Positions 33,838 to 43,000 of a stretch of 64,000 nucleotides of DNA are shown piece after piece. Location: NCBI GenBank assembly GCA_036557705.1, contig DATBHB010000163.1, positions 1 through 64,000 of the forward strand, written 5' to 3'. The notes below the pieces were generated by a model. That model had not been told where the DNA came from. It ran no database searches and saw nothing but the letters and a program-made list of their open reading frames with translations. Positions within the stretch are counted from its first letter, which is position 1. Each line of letters begins with the position of its first letter. The translations under genes and the position numbers were made by a program. Source of the DNA: VAZQ01 sp036557705 (GTDB lineage Bacteria; Pseudomonadota; Alphaproteobacteria; Rhizobiales; Xanthobacteraceae).

Positions 33838-34707
33838 ATGACCGACTGGCTCAACGTCATCATCCAGGGCGTGCTGGTCGGCGGCCTCTACGCGATATTC
33901 GCCGCCGGGCTCTCGCTGATCTTCGGCATCATGCGGCTCGTGAACATCGCCCACGGCGACCTCATCGTGCTCGCGGCCTACCTGGCGCTGGTCACCACGC
34001 AAACGCTCGGCGTCAATCCCCTGATTTCGCTCCTGGTCGTGGTGCCGCTGATGGCGATCATCGGCTACGCCCTGCAGTGGTTCGTACTCAACCGCACGGT
34101 CGGCGAGGATCTGTTGCCGCCGCTGCTCGTGACCTTCGGCCTCTCGGTGATTATCCAGAACGCATTGCAGGAATTTTTCACGGCCGACCCCCAGAAGCTC
34201 GATGCCGGCGGCATTGAAATCGCGAGCTTTCGCCTCCTCGAAGGCGTGTCGGTCGGGATATTGCCTCTGATTCAATTTCTCGGCGCGGTTGCCGTCATCG
34301 GGGCGCTGGAAGTCGTGTTCTACCGGACCGCACTCGGCCGCGCTTTCCGCGCGACTGCCGACAATCCCGCCGTGGCAAGGCTGATGGGTCTTGATAATCG
34401 TCATGTATTCGCGCTGGCGATGGCGCTCTCGCTTGCCGTTGTAGCCATAGCCGGTGTGCTGCTCGCGGTCCGTGCCAATTTCGATCCGGCAAGCGGCCCG
34501 ACACGCCTCATCTTCGGTTTCGAGGCGGTAGTCATCGGCGGCCTGGGCAGCCTCTGGGGAACCTTCGTGGGCGGTATAGTCCTTGGCGTGGTGCAGGCGA
34601 TCGGGGCCCATCTCGATCCCGGCTGGCAGATTCTGTCCGGTCACCTCGCGTTCCTTTTTGTGCTCGCCATCCGTCCCCAGGGTCTGTTTCCGAGACTGCG
34701 CGAATGA
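33838..34707 (+). CDS. Branched-chain-amino-acid-type ABC permease, LivH type
   Basis: The product is 289 residues with about eight hydrophobic helices. GLYAIFAAGLSLIFGIMRLVNIAHGD is the LivH opening (only part quoted by function) and a GLGSLWGTFVGGIVLG motif lies near the end. It starts six bases after the LivF stop and overlaps LivM by four bases. Confidence 0.94.
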   Translation: MTDWLNVIIQGVLVGGLYAIFAAGLSLIFGIMRLVNIAHGDLIVLAAYLALVTTQTLGVNPLISLLVVVPLMAIIGYALQWFVLNRTVGEDLLPPLLVTFGLSVIIQNALQEFFTADPQKLDAGGIEIASFRLLEGVSVGILPLIQFLGAVAVIGALEVVFYRTALGRAFRATADNPAVARLMGLDNRHVFALAMALSLAVVAIAGVLLAVRANFDPASGPTRLIFGFEAVVIGGLGSLWGTFVGGIVLGVVQAIGAHLDPGWQILSGHLAFLFVLAIRPQGLFPRLRE

Positions 34708-35717
34708 GGGTCCGCGTCCAATTCGCCGGCCGGGGCAGCCGCGCGGGGGCACGGCTTGCAGCCGCAGTACTTTTGGTGCTCGCGGCAGCGCCGTTATGGG
34801 GCGGCCGCGACGATCTGCGGCTGCTTGCGGAGGTCTATTCCTATGTGGCGCTCGCAAGCCTCTGGAACCTGCTTGCCGGCTACGCCGGTCTCGTCTCGAT
34901 CGGCCAGCAGGCCTATGTCGGTCTCGGTGCTTACGTGCTGTTCGGGCTTGCCATCCTCGCCGGCGTGTCGCCGCTGTGGTCGATTCCAATCGCCGGCATC
35001 ATCGGAGGCGTGCTCGCCCTTCCGGTGGCAGCGCTGATTTTTCGCCTGCGCGGACACTATTTCGCGATCGGAACCTGGATTGTTGCCGAGGTATTTCGTC
35101 TTTTTGCCTCGCAGATTTCGGCGCTCGGGGGCGGCTCCGGAGTAAGCCTTCCGGCCGCCGTCGTCATTGCCATCGCGCCGAGCCGACAGGCACGCGAATT
35201 CCTGATCTACTGGATCGCGCTTGCACTTGTTGTGGCAATCATTGCCGGACTTATCGGGCTCCTTCGCTCGCGCTATGGACTTGCGCTCGAGGCGATCCGT
35301 GACAACGAGCTTGCTGCCGCGAGCCATGGCGTGGATGTGGGCTATGCAAAGCTCGTCGTGTACGTTCTCAGCGCCGTAGCGACGGCAATGATCGGCGCGC
35401 TGATTGCGCTGCAGAAACTGCGTATCTCGCCCGATGCCGCCTTCAGCGTGAACGATTGGACCGCCTTTGTGATCTTCATCACGGTAATCGGCGGGATCGG
35501 ACGCATTGAAGGCCCCATTCTCGGCACGATCGTTTTCTTTCTTCTCCGGCAAACGCTGGCCGACCTCGGCACGCTTTATCTCCTCATGCTCGGAGCGGTC
35601 GCCATTATCGTGATGCTGTGGGCGCCGAAGGGCCTTTGGGGATTTGTAGTACGGCGTTTCGGGATCGAACTGATTCCTCTTGAACGCCGCGTGGCGATGA
35701 AAGATCGTGAAACGTAG
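34704..35717 (+). CDS. Branched-chain-amino-acid-type ABC permease, LivM type
   Basis: The product is 337 residues, with about ten hydrophobic segments, GYAGLVSIGQQAYVGLGAY, the coupling region LEAIRDNELAAASHGVDV and VIGGIGRIEGPILGT. It completes the importer. The stop lies at the very edge of the downstream family-A repeat. Confidence 0.94.
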   Translation: MRVRVQFAGRGSRAGARLAAAVLLVLAAAPLWGGRDDLRLLAEVYSYVALASLWNLLAGYAGLVSIGQQAYVGLGAYVLFGLAILAGVSPLWSIPIAGIIGGVLALPVAALIFRLRGHYFAIGTWIVAEVFRLFASQISALGGGSGVSLPAAVVIAIAPSRQAREFLIYWIALALVVAIIAGLIGLLRSRYGLALEAIRDNELAAASHGVDVGYAKLVVYVLSAVATAMIGALIALQKLRISPDAAFSVNDWTAFVIFITVIGGIGRIEGPILGTIVFFLLRQTLADLGTLYLLMLGAVAIIVMLWAPKGLWGFVVRRFGIELIPLERRVAMKDRET

Positions 35718-35886
35718 GGTGGGGCCTAAAGCGCGTTTACGCGCATCTTCGACGCACTATGGACGCGGTCCACAGCACTGGCCGCGCCACACGTCGAAAA
35801 AAGCGCCGTGCCCACGCGTTGCGCGCGAGTGTCCGGCGTGGGCACGGCGCACGCGCTAAAGCGCGTTGCGCCTTTGCCCACCCTAC
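35715..35886. repeat. Composite repeat: family A with a family-B-like insert
   Basis: Family-A ends (GTAGGGTGGGGC ... TTTGCCCACCCTAC) enclose GCGCGTTTACGCGCATCTTCGACGC, a family-B core, followed by more family-A sequence. It overlaps the LivM stop by about three bases and ends 19 bases before the next ATG. Confidence 0.75.
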
Positions 35887-35904
35887 AAAGCGAGGAGAGC
35901 GGCC

Positions 35905-36843
35905 ATGCCCCAGCTTGCCAACAAGGTCGTCATCACCTGCGCGGTGACCGGTTCGATCCACACTCCGACAATGTCGGAGGCGCTGCCGATCACGCCGGAC
36001 CAGATCGCAACGCAAGCAATCGGCGCCGCCGAAGCCGGCGCCGCCATCCTGCATCTGCATGCGCGCGATCCCCAGGACGGCCGGCCGTCGCCCGATCCTG
36101 CGGTGTTCATGCAGTTCCTGCCCCGGATCAAACAGAGCTGCGACGCCGTCATCAACATTACGACCGGCGGAAGCGTCACCATGACGGTCGAGGAGCGGAT
36201 CGCCGCGGCGCTGCACTGCTCGCCGGAAATGTGCTCGCTCAACATGGGCTCGATGAATTTCGCGCTCTATCCGATGGCGCGCCGCTATAAGACCTGGAAA
36301 TACGATTGGGAGGAGAATTACCTGCTTTCATCCGACGCCAACATCTTCCGCAACACCTTTCGCGACATTGAGCGCATCTACAAGCTTCTCGGCGAGGCAC
36401 ACGGAGTCAAGTTCGAGCACGAGTGCTACGACACCGGCCATCTCTATAATCTCGCACATTGCATCGATCGCGGGCTGTTCAAGACACCGGTATTCCTGCA
36501 GCTCATCTACGGCATCCTCGGCGGCATCGGCCCCGATCTCGACAATCTCGTTTTCATGAAACGCACGGCGGACCGGCTGTTCGGGAATGATTATCTCTGG
36601 TCGGTGCTCGCCGGCGGCCGCCACCAGATCAATTTCTGCACCGCCGCGACGATGATGGGCGGCAATGTCCGAGTAGGTCTGGAGGACAGCCTCTATATCG
36701 GCCCCGGCAGGCTCGCGGCAAGCAACGCCGAACAGGTCGTCAAGATTCGCCGGATCATCGAGGACCTGGGATATCAGGCGGCCAGCCCGGCAGAGGCACG
36801 ACAGATGCTCGGATTGAAGGGCGCCGACAAAGTGAAGTTTTGA
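35905..36843 (+). CDS. Beta-keto acid cleavage enzyme (BKACE/Kce family)
   Basis: The product is about 312 residues. BKACE enzymes split a beta-keto acid with acetyl-CoA, giving acetoacetate and a new CoA ester. The zinc-binding HLHARD (His50, His52) follows VVITCAVTGSIHTPTMS, and FEHECYDTGH and VLAGGRHQINF are family landmarks. GAGGAGAG precedes ATG 35905. It follows the Liv-type importer, suggesting that the imported compound is turned into a beta-keto acid (inference). Confidence 0.92.
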   Translation: MPQLANKVVITCAVTGSIHTPTMSEALPITPDQIATQAIGAAEAGAAILHLHARDPQDGRPSPDPAVFMQFLPRIKQSCDAVINITTGGSVTMTVEERIAAALHCSPEMCSLNMGSMNFALYPMARRYKTWKYDWEENYLLSSDANIFRNTFRDIERIYKLLGEAHGVKFEHECYDTGHLYNLAHCIDRGLFKTPVFLQLIYGILGGIGPDLDNLVFMKRTADRLFGNDYLWSVLAGGRHQINFCTAATMMGGNVRVGLEDSLYIGPGRLAASNAEQVVKIRRIIEDLGYQAASPAEARQMLGLKGADKVKF

Positions 36844-36906
36844 CGCCGCGCGTCGACTGAATATAACATTAAAGTTACTCTTGGGGGGCGACCTCTGGAG
36901 TGAGCC

Positions 36907-37737
36907 ATGCGACCGAGCATTGCGGTAATCGTCGCCGCGATTGCCTTGACGATTGCGCCGGCGCCGGGCAACGCCGCCGAACAGGCCGAAGTGGGGGATA
37001 TCGGCGATGGCGTGCGCGGCATCCTTTTTCGCCCGGAAGGCGCCGGACCGTTCCCGGCGGTGGTGGCGCTTCATGGCTGCGCCGGTCTCACCAACCGCGC
37101 TGGAAAACTCGGCTGGCGTGTAACTGATTGGGGCGAGCGGCTGGCGGCGGCTGGCTTGGCGTTGCTTTTTCCCGACAGCTACGCCTCGCGCGGGCTCCCG
37201 GCCCAGTGTCGGATTCGGGAGCGCAAGGTGCGCAGTTCCCGCGAGCGGGTTGCGGACGCCCAGGCGGCGCGGCACTGGCTGCAAAATCAGCCCTGGGCGA
37301 AGAAAGATCACGTTTCGGTCATGGGCTGGGAGAGCGGCGCGATGGCTGCGCTTTGGGCGATACGCCGGCGCGGGCTCGCGCGCGAGGCCACGCCGGACTT
37401 CCGCTCAGCAGTCGCTTTCTATCCTGGCTGCCGGCAGCTTAGAAACGCTGCCTGGAGCGCCCGCGTCCCGACTCTGATCCTCATCGGCCGCGCCGACGAC
37501 TGGACCCCGCCAGGGCCTTGCGAGCAGATGGTTGCGGAGGCGCGCGGGCGCAGCGCCCGTGCCGCGATTGTCGTTTATCCCGGCGCCTATCACGATTTCG
37601 ATCGGCCGAACTATCCCGAGCGCGTGCTCAGCGATCTCGCTTTCAGCGCCGACGGAAGCGGTCGCGCTCACGTCGGCACCGATGCGGCGGCGCGCGAGGA
37701 CGCGATCCGGCGCGTTCGGGCTTGGCTGCTGCGCTAG
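36907..37737 (+). CDS. Dienelactone-hydrolase-family protein, secreted, with altered nucleophile site
   Basis: The product is 276 residues with a signal peptide (IAVIVAAIALTIAPAPGNAA). The alpha/beta-hydrolase body has VALHGCAGL, LLFPDSYASRGLP, a late Asp (IGRADDWTPP) and His (GAYHDFD). The nucleophile elbow, normally G-x-(S/C)-x-G, reads GWESG at 37324-37338, placing Glu at the nucleophile position with Ser one residue later. It may be inactive or use a shifted Ser. An AT-rich stretch (TATAACATTAAAG) before it could hold its promoter. Confidence 0.85.
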   Translation: MRPSIAVIVAAIALTIAPAPGNAAEQAEVGDIGDGVRGILFRPEGAGPFPAVVALHGCAGLTNRAGKLGWRVTDWGERLAAAGLALLFPDSYASRGLPAQCRIRERKVRSSRERVADAQAARHWLQNQPWAKKDHVSVMGWESGAMAALWAIRRRGLAREATPDFRSAVAFYPGCRQLRNAAWSARVPTLILIGRADDWTPPGPCEQMVAEARGRSARAAIVVYPGAYHDFDRPNYPERVLSDLAFSADGSGRAHVGTDAAAREDAIRRVRAWLLR

Positions 37738-37740
37738 GCT

Positions 37741-37926
37741 CTAGTCGCCCTTGACCTTAAGGACGACAGATTCCCTGTGCTGACACTTCCTGCATTCGAA
37801 GATGCATCTGTCGTGGCCCGGCGCATCGGGTTCGATGACAGTAAGCCACATCTTGGCGGCGCACTGCGGACACACGCGGTGCAGAAGCGGATTCATCCGC
37901 CGCGGCACCAACTCCGAGATTTTCAA
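37741..37926 (-). CDS. Small zinc-ribbon protein
   Basis: The product is 61 residues with two Cys pairs, CPQC and CRKC, 25 residues apart, as in a zinc ribbon. The TTG at 37926 is the likely start: GGGGAGG lies six bases upstream. It converges on the dienelactone-hydrolase-like gene with three bases between stops. Similar short ribbon proteins occur widely in Bradyrhizobiaceae; the role is unknown. Confidence 0.75.
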   Translation of the reverse strand: MKISELVPRRMNPLLHRVCPQCAAKMWLTVIEPDAPGHDRCIFECRKCQHRESVVLKVKGD

Positions 37927-38138
37927 CTGAACCTCCCCTCAACCCGCCTACGCTCTCATACCTGCGGGCCGCCTACCGGCTGAGATTCACTTTAAACTTT
38001 GCGCTGACAGTTGCATAGCCCTGTCAATGGGCAGGGAGGTTCTCCACAAGAAAAAATGCGAGAGGCTTATGTGCAGAGGCCGACAATACGGCCATGAGGC
38101 GCATCAGCACCTGCGGCAAGGGGGTAATCTAATGCTTT

Positions 38139-38190
38139 GCCGAACGAGTTCGCGGAGTCTTCGCCTCGGGTACAGAGGAACTCGTTCGGT
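38139..38190 (+). promoter_or_regulatory. 12-base perfect inverted repeat overlapping the promoter
   Basis: CCGAACGAGTTC and GAACTCGTTCGG are exact inverse complements with about 26 bases between. The right arm overlaps the GGAAC box of the promoter candidate, so a protein bound to the repeat, or a hairpin, could control it. Confidence 0.55.
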
Positions 38191-38201
38191 CGAAGACCGT
38201 T
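38177..38201 (+). promoter_or_regulatory. Candidate EcfG (general stress sigma) promoter
   Basis: GGAAC at 38177-38181 is followed after 16 bases by CGTT at 38198-38201, the alphaproteobacterial EcfG consensus (GGAAC-N16/17-CGTT). It lies 31 bases before the CheB-like start, a normal leader length. Confidence 0.6.
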
Positions 38202-38232
38202 CTCCGATGGGTTGCCGGGCGGGAGCGCGCTT

Positions 38233-39273
38233 ATGGCGAACCGGGATGTTCTGGCAATCGGCACTTCAGCGGGCGGAGTCGAGGCGCTTAAATTTCTGGC
38301 GAGTCGGTTTCCGGCGGACCTGGCGGCATCCGTTCTCGTCACTATCCATCTGCCGCGTCATTTCCGTTCCAATCTCGACGCGATCCTGACCAGCGCAGGA
38401 CCGCTGCCCGCGGCTTTCGCGCAGGATGGCGAATCGCTGCAGCAGAGGCGTATCTATCTAGCTCCGCCCGAACGCCACCTGCTCATCGATGGGAACCGTA
38501 TCTGGCTCGGCAGCGGACCCCGCGAAAACCATGCCCGTCCGGCCATCGATCCGATGCTGCGCTCGGAAGCGGTCTGCTGTGGTAGCCGCTCGGTCGGTGT
38601 GATCTTGACCGGAGCTCTGGGCGACGGTGCAGCGGGGCTGCTTGCGCTCCAAAAATGCGGCGGGCGTACGGTGGTTCAGGACCCCAAGGACGCCGTGTTC
38701 CGGGAAATGCCAAGCACCGCATTAAGCCTGGTCAACCCGGATCATGTGTTACCGCTCGCCGACATGCCCTCGCTTTTCCAAAGGCTCGTCCGTGAACCTG
38801 CGGCGCAGCCCATCCCGGTTCCACTCACTCTGAAATATGAGGTCGAAATCGCGAAGGGATCACATATGAGCATGGACGATATGGACCGCATCGGGCGGCG
38901 ATCCGTGCTGACATGCCCCGACTGCGGCGGCACAATGTGGGAAATCAACGAGGGCCACCTCGTGCGTTACCGCTGTCACGAGGGTCACGCTTATGCCAGC
39001 GAGTTGATGAGCATGGCGCTCGACGAGAATCTGCGGCGCACCCTCGCGACCGCACTGCGGGTAATCGAGGAGCGCGTTGCACTAGCGAGGAAGCTCGGGA
39101 CCGATGCACGCGAGCACGGCCGCCCAACGCTTGCCAATTCGTGGGCGATTCAGGCGGAGGAATTGGAGCAGCAAGCCAGGGCGATACGCAGTTCGTTGGC
39201 TCGCATCGACGAAATGGTTGCTGGATCTCAGGCCGATGAACTGAGGACCGAACCCGAACGCGCCGCCGAGTGA
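38233..39273 (+). CDS. CheB-like methylesterase with C-terminal zinc-ribbon domain, no receiver
   Basis: The product is about 346 residues. Residues 1-190 are a CheB catalytic domain with Ser in GTSAGGVEAL, His in VTIHLPRHF and Asp in LTGALGDGAAG. It lacks the N-terminal receiver of chemotaxis CheB. After a linker comes CPDCGGTMWEINEGHLVRYRCHEGHAYA in two quoted parts: CPDCGG and RYRCHEGH, probably a zinc site, then a helical tail. GGGAG lies before ATG 38233; the longer frame to 38137 crosses the promoter. The substrate is unknown and need not be a chemoreceptor. Confidence 0.88.
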   Translation: MANRDVLAIGTSAGGVEALKFLASRFPADLAASVLVTIHLPRHFRSNLDAILTSAGPLPAAFAQDGESLQQRRIYLAPPERHLLIDGNRIWLGSGPRENHARPAIDPMLRSEAVCCGSRSVGVILTGALGDGAAGLLALQKCGGRTVVQDPKDAVFREMPSTALSLVNPDHVLPLADMPSLFQRLVREPAAQPIPVPLTLKYEVEIAKGSHMSMDDMDRIGRRSVLTCPDCGGTMWEINEGHLVRYRCHEGHAYASELMSMALDENLRRTLATALRVIEERVALARKLGTDAREHGRPTLANSWAIQAEELEQQARAIRSSLARIDEMVAGSQADELRTEPERAAE

Positions 39274-39616
39274 GTTGGCCACGGCCCAGCCGGATCCGCT
39301 TGGGGGGTTAAGCCACGTGCGTGTCCCGAATGCGGTGCAGCGCGAGCGCGCGCAGCGGCCAATCCTAATATTTGCCCATCGACCCCGGCGCGCGGGAGTG
39401 GTGCACCGCTGATCCGCGACCGCCACGGCGACCGTCATGGTGAGGTGCGCCGTCCTTCGAGGCTCACGCGCGTTAAGAACGCGCGCTCGCGCCTCAGGAT
39501 GACGCCGCGCGCCTCGAACCATGGCGGTCCCGCGTCTGCAGCGCAGCGCGGTCGGCTTTTTGCTTAAATCGGAAACCGTTCGGCCGCGTGCGCTGCGCGC
39601 GGGACACGCGACCCAC
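39274..39616. repeat. Cluster of three palindromic repeats (F, B, F)
   Basis: 39321-39420 is a family-F element (GTGTCCCGAATGCGGTGCAG ... TGCACCGCTGATCCGCGAC). 39433-39503 is a family-B element. 39526-39606 is a second family-F element (GGTCCCGCGTCTGCAGCGC ... GCGCTGCGCGCGGGACAC). No gene is seen in this 343-base gap between the convergent CheB-like and receiver genes. Confidence 0.65.
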
Positions 39617-40048
39617 TCATCTCTTCAGCAAGGCGGCGACCGTGGCGATCAATTTGGCGGCGGTCGCGGGCTTCGAAATCACTTTGGACGTCGGCCATTG
39701 CGCCCGGATCGGATCGGTGTGCGTCTGTCCAGTATAGAAGACGAATGGAATGCCGCGATCGGAAAGCTGTTGCGCGAGCGGGCCGACGTGGTCACGGCCC
39801 AGCTGAATATCGATAACTGCCGCGCTCACGATTTCCCGCTCGGCGAGAGCGAGCGCGTCGTCAAGTGTCTGCGCTGGACCGACGACCTCAGCCCCCGCTT
39901 CGCTCAGATCGCATTCGATCTGGGCAGTGATCAGAAATTCGTCATCGACCACGAGGATGCGCGCGCCGCCCAAGGGACGGGCGGCCGCTTCAATCGGGGT
40001 CTTTTGATCGGGGCGGCAATGGTAGTTCGATTTTGCAAACGAGGCCAT
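39617..40048 (-). CDS. Single-domain response regulator (receiver)
   Basis: The product is about 143 residues. ILVVDDEFLIT gives the acidic pocket, SAAVIDIQLG the phospho-Asp, and VISKPAT the conserved Lys; no output domain follows. It overlaps the end of the hybrid kinase by 59 bases (89 if a GTG at 40078 is used), so the two are surely co-expressed. It is the likely phosphate acceptor of the HWE kinase, in the style of FixJ-less or Sdr-type receivers of the general stress network (inference). Confidence 0.9.
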   Translation of the reverse strand: MASFAKSNYHCRPDQKTPIEAAARPLGGARILVVDDEFLITAQIECDLSEAGAEVVGPAQTLDDALALAEREIVSAAVIDIQLGRDHVGPLAQQLSDRGIPFVFYTGQTHTDPIRAQWPTSKVISKPATAAKLIATVAALLKR

Positions 40049-43000
40049 CACGGTGGAACTCTTGCTCGACTCGGGCACTGGGTATTCCTCCCGTAATCAG
40101 CGCAGTGCCCAGGCCTCGGTTATTCGGCACCGTCACCGGCGGGCCCCCCCTCTCTTCCCAGAGAACGGCTAGCGCCGGAGGGTTGTTCCTGGAATCCAGC
40201 AACCACGTGAGCGAGACCGTCCCCTTATCTCCCGAGAGCGAGCCGTGCTTGGCGGCGTTCGTAGCAAGCTCGTGCAGGACAAGCCCGAACGGCGTGGCGA
40301 GGTCCGCCGGAAGGATGACGGGCTCGCCACCGATGCGAATACGGTCGGGGTTTGCGGTGGCGTAGGGTTTGAGCTGCTTGCGGGCAAGCTCGCCCAGTTC
40401 GGCGCCCTTCCAGTTAGCCTCGACAAGCAGATTATGGGCCTCGGATAACGCAGTAAGCCGGCCGTCGAAGCGCCTGATGAATTCTTCCATCGAGGGACTG
40501 CCCTGCATGCTCTGGTGGGCCATTGCCTGCACCACAGTCAGCATGTTCTTGACCCGGTGAGTAAGTTCGCGAAGCATCGTCTGTTGCCGCCGCTCCCAGC
40601 GCTTGCGCTCGGTAACATCGCGCGTGCTTTCGAGCACCAGCCGGTGTTCGCCGACCGGGCGAAGTTCCATTCGGGCTTCGACCACGAGATTTCGCCCATC
40701 CTTCGTCTTCTGCCTCAGCTCGCCGCTCCAGCTGCCGGATTTTATGAGCTGCTGCTTGACCTCGCCAAATGACGCCCCGGGGACAGAGATGTTAAGGAGT
40801 TCTTCTTTGTTCTTTCCCACAGCCTCGGCGCGGGTCCAGCCATAGAGTTCTTGGCTGCCTCGATTCCATTCGACTATCCCGTCGTCGAGGTTCCAGACGA
40901 AAATCGGTTCGCTCGACAGATCGACGAGCCGCATCTCCTGACGAAGCCGCTCTTCGCTTTCTCGCAGAGCATCCTCGGTCTTGCGCCGCTCGGTTACATC
41001 GATAAGCGAGATCACCACGCCGTCGATCTTGTCGTCCACGGTCCGATATGGCCGCAGCCGGATGTCGTACCAGCGATTGTCTCGGCTGCGGACTTCGCGG
41101 CGAATGGGAGTAAGATCCGCGATCACCGCCCGCGCATCATCGACCAGCCTTTCGTATTCGAGCTGGTTGGAAAAATCGGTTATCGACCTGCCCTCATCGG
41201 CCTGCGTGATATGGAATAGGTCGGTCACGTGCTCGGTGAAGCGCTTTATGCGCAGGCCGGAATCGAGGAACAGTGTCCCGAAGTCCGTGGCTGCCATCAG
41301 GTTCTGCAAGTCGCTGTTGGCCCGAGACACCGCGTCGAGCTTGAGCTTGAGCTCGTTGTTGACGGTCTGCAATTCCTCGTTGATCGATTGGAGCTCTTCC
41401 TTGCTGGTCTCGAGCTCCTCCGAGGTCGATCGATATTCCTCATTGATCGATTGGAGTTCCTCGTTCGCTGCCCGCAGTTCTTCGTTCGCAGCTTCCGATT
41501 CCTCTCGCGTCGTCCGCAACCGCGTTTGCGTCGCCAGCAATTCCTGCGTCAGCCGCTGCACGATCGGGCTGGCGCCGTCCTCGGCCGCAAGGCCCCCCGC
41601 AACCGCTGTCTCTTCCACAGGATCGCCTTCCAGGAAAAGGACGACGGCCTGCCGCGGCGGCTCCTGGGGCTCGTGGAATATCGGCTTGACCTGAAAAAAG
41701 ACCCGGTGCGGCGCTCCGTTGAAGCGCACGGGAATCGGCATGCTCAGCGTCGAGGCCCTTTGCTCGAAAGCGCGATGCAGCGCGGCCCGAATTTCAAATC
41801 TCAGCTCTTCGCGGACAAGCTCGGCGAGATCGCCGGTTAGCGGTCCCCCGGCCGGCTGAAGAAAGCGACCCACATGATTCGACAGGTGGACGACCCTGTG
41901 GCTTTCATCCACCAGGACCGAAGGCGGCGCAATTCTCTCCAGCGCCTGACGATGCGCGGCGGCTTCCCCGGAGGAGCCGGATGGCAAAGCCAGCCGCGCC
42001 CCCGGTTGAGCCCGATAATCGTGAACGCGCAACGCTCCGAGCAATCTCGGCAGCGGGCGGTGCGCCTCGCCGGGAGCCGCGGACGACTGATAGATCCGGT
42101 TTCTTCTATCGACCGCCCGGAACAAACCAGGCGGATGGTCCGCAGTTTCCGATGAGCCGACGAGAAGGAAGCCTCCCGGGTTGAGCGCGTAGTGGAAAGT
42201 CCCGCAGACCTGCTCCTGAAGACTGCGATCGAGATAGATCAGCAGGTTCCGGCAGGAGATGAAATCCATTCGGGAAAATGGCGGGTCTCGAAGAACGCTG
42301 TGGAAGGCGAAAATCACCGCTTCACGCAGCTCTCGCTTGACGTGGTAGTGATCGCCCTCCCGCGTGAAAAAACGGCGGAGCCGCTCCTCGCTCACATCCG
42401 CCTCTATGGTCGCCAGATAGCGGCCCTCGCGCGCCGTCGCGAGCGCGGCATTATCGAGATCGGAACCAAAGACCTGAATTCGCGGCCGGATATCGCGCTT
42501 GGCCATCTCCTCCAGCAGCAGCATGCCCACTGAATAGGCTTCCTCGCCGGTCGCACAGCCCGGCACCCAAACGCGCAGCGAATCGCTTGCTTCCTTTGCC
42601 TCGAACAGCAGCGGAATCACCTGGCTGGCCAGAGCGTTGAAAACCAAAGGGTCGCGAAAGAACGTCGTGACCGAAATCAGAAGGTCATTGACCAGAGCCT
42701 GAGCTTCGTCCGCTTGGTCGCGAAGGAGAGAATAATAGTCGGACAGGTCGTTGGTTCGGGTGATCTGAATGCGCCTGGCGATGCGCCGCAATACAGTCGA
42801 GCGTTTGTAACTGGAGAAATCATGGCCGGTGCGCACCCGCACATGAGCAAGGATTCGCGTCACCAGTTCCTCATCCCCGTGCGCCTGCTGGAGGATCGAG
42901 ACCTTTTCACTGTCGCGAATGAGTTCGGCGAGATGCGTAGCGAGGTCGCGAACCGGCAGCACGAAGTCAGCCAGACCCGTCGCGATAGCGCTGCGCGGCA

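Larger units (their letters stand above)
37927..38232. other. 306-base non-coding leader region
   Basis: No convincing gene is present. The right half holds a 12-base perfect inverted repeat and an EcfG-type promoter candidate described separately. The left half (to about 38100) shows only scattered short reading frames without ribosome-binding sites. Confidence 0.6.

Noticed and set aside
39274..39616. Possible CRISPR or tandem array
   Set aside because: The repeats are palindromic and of two different families with no regular spacers.
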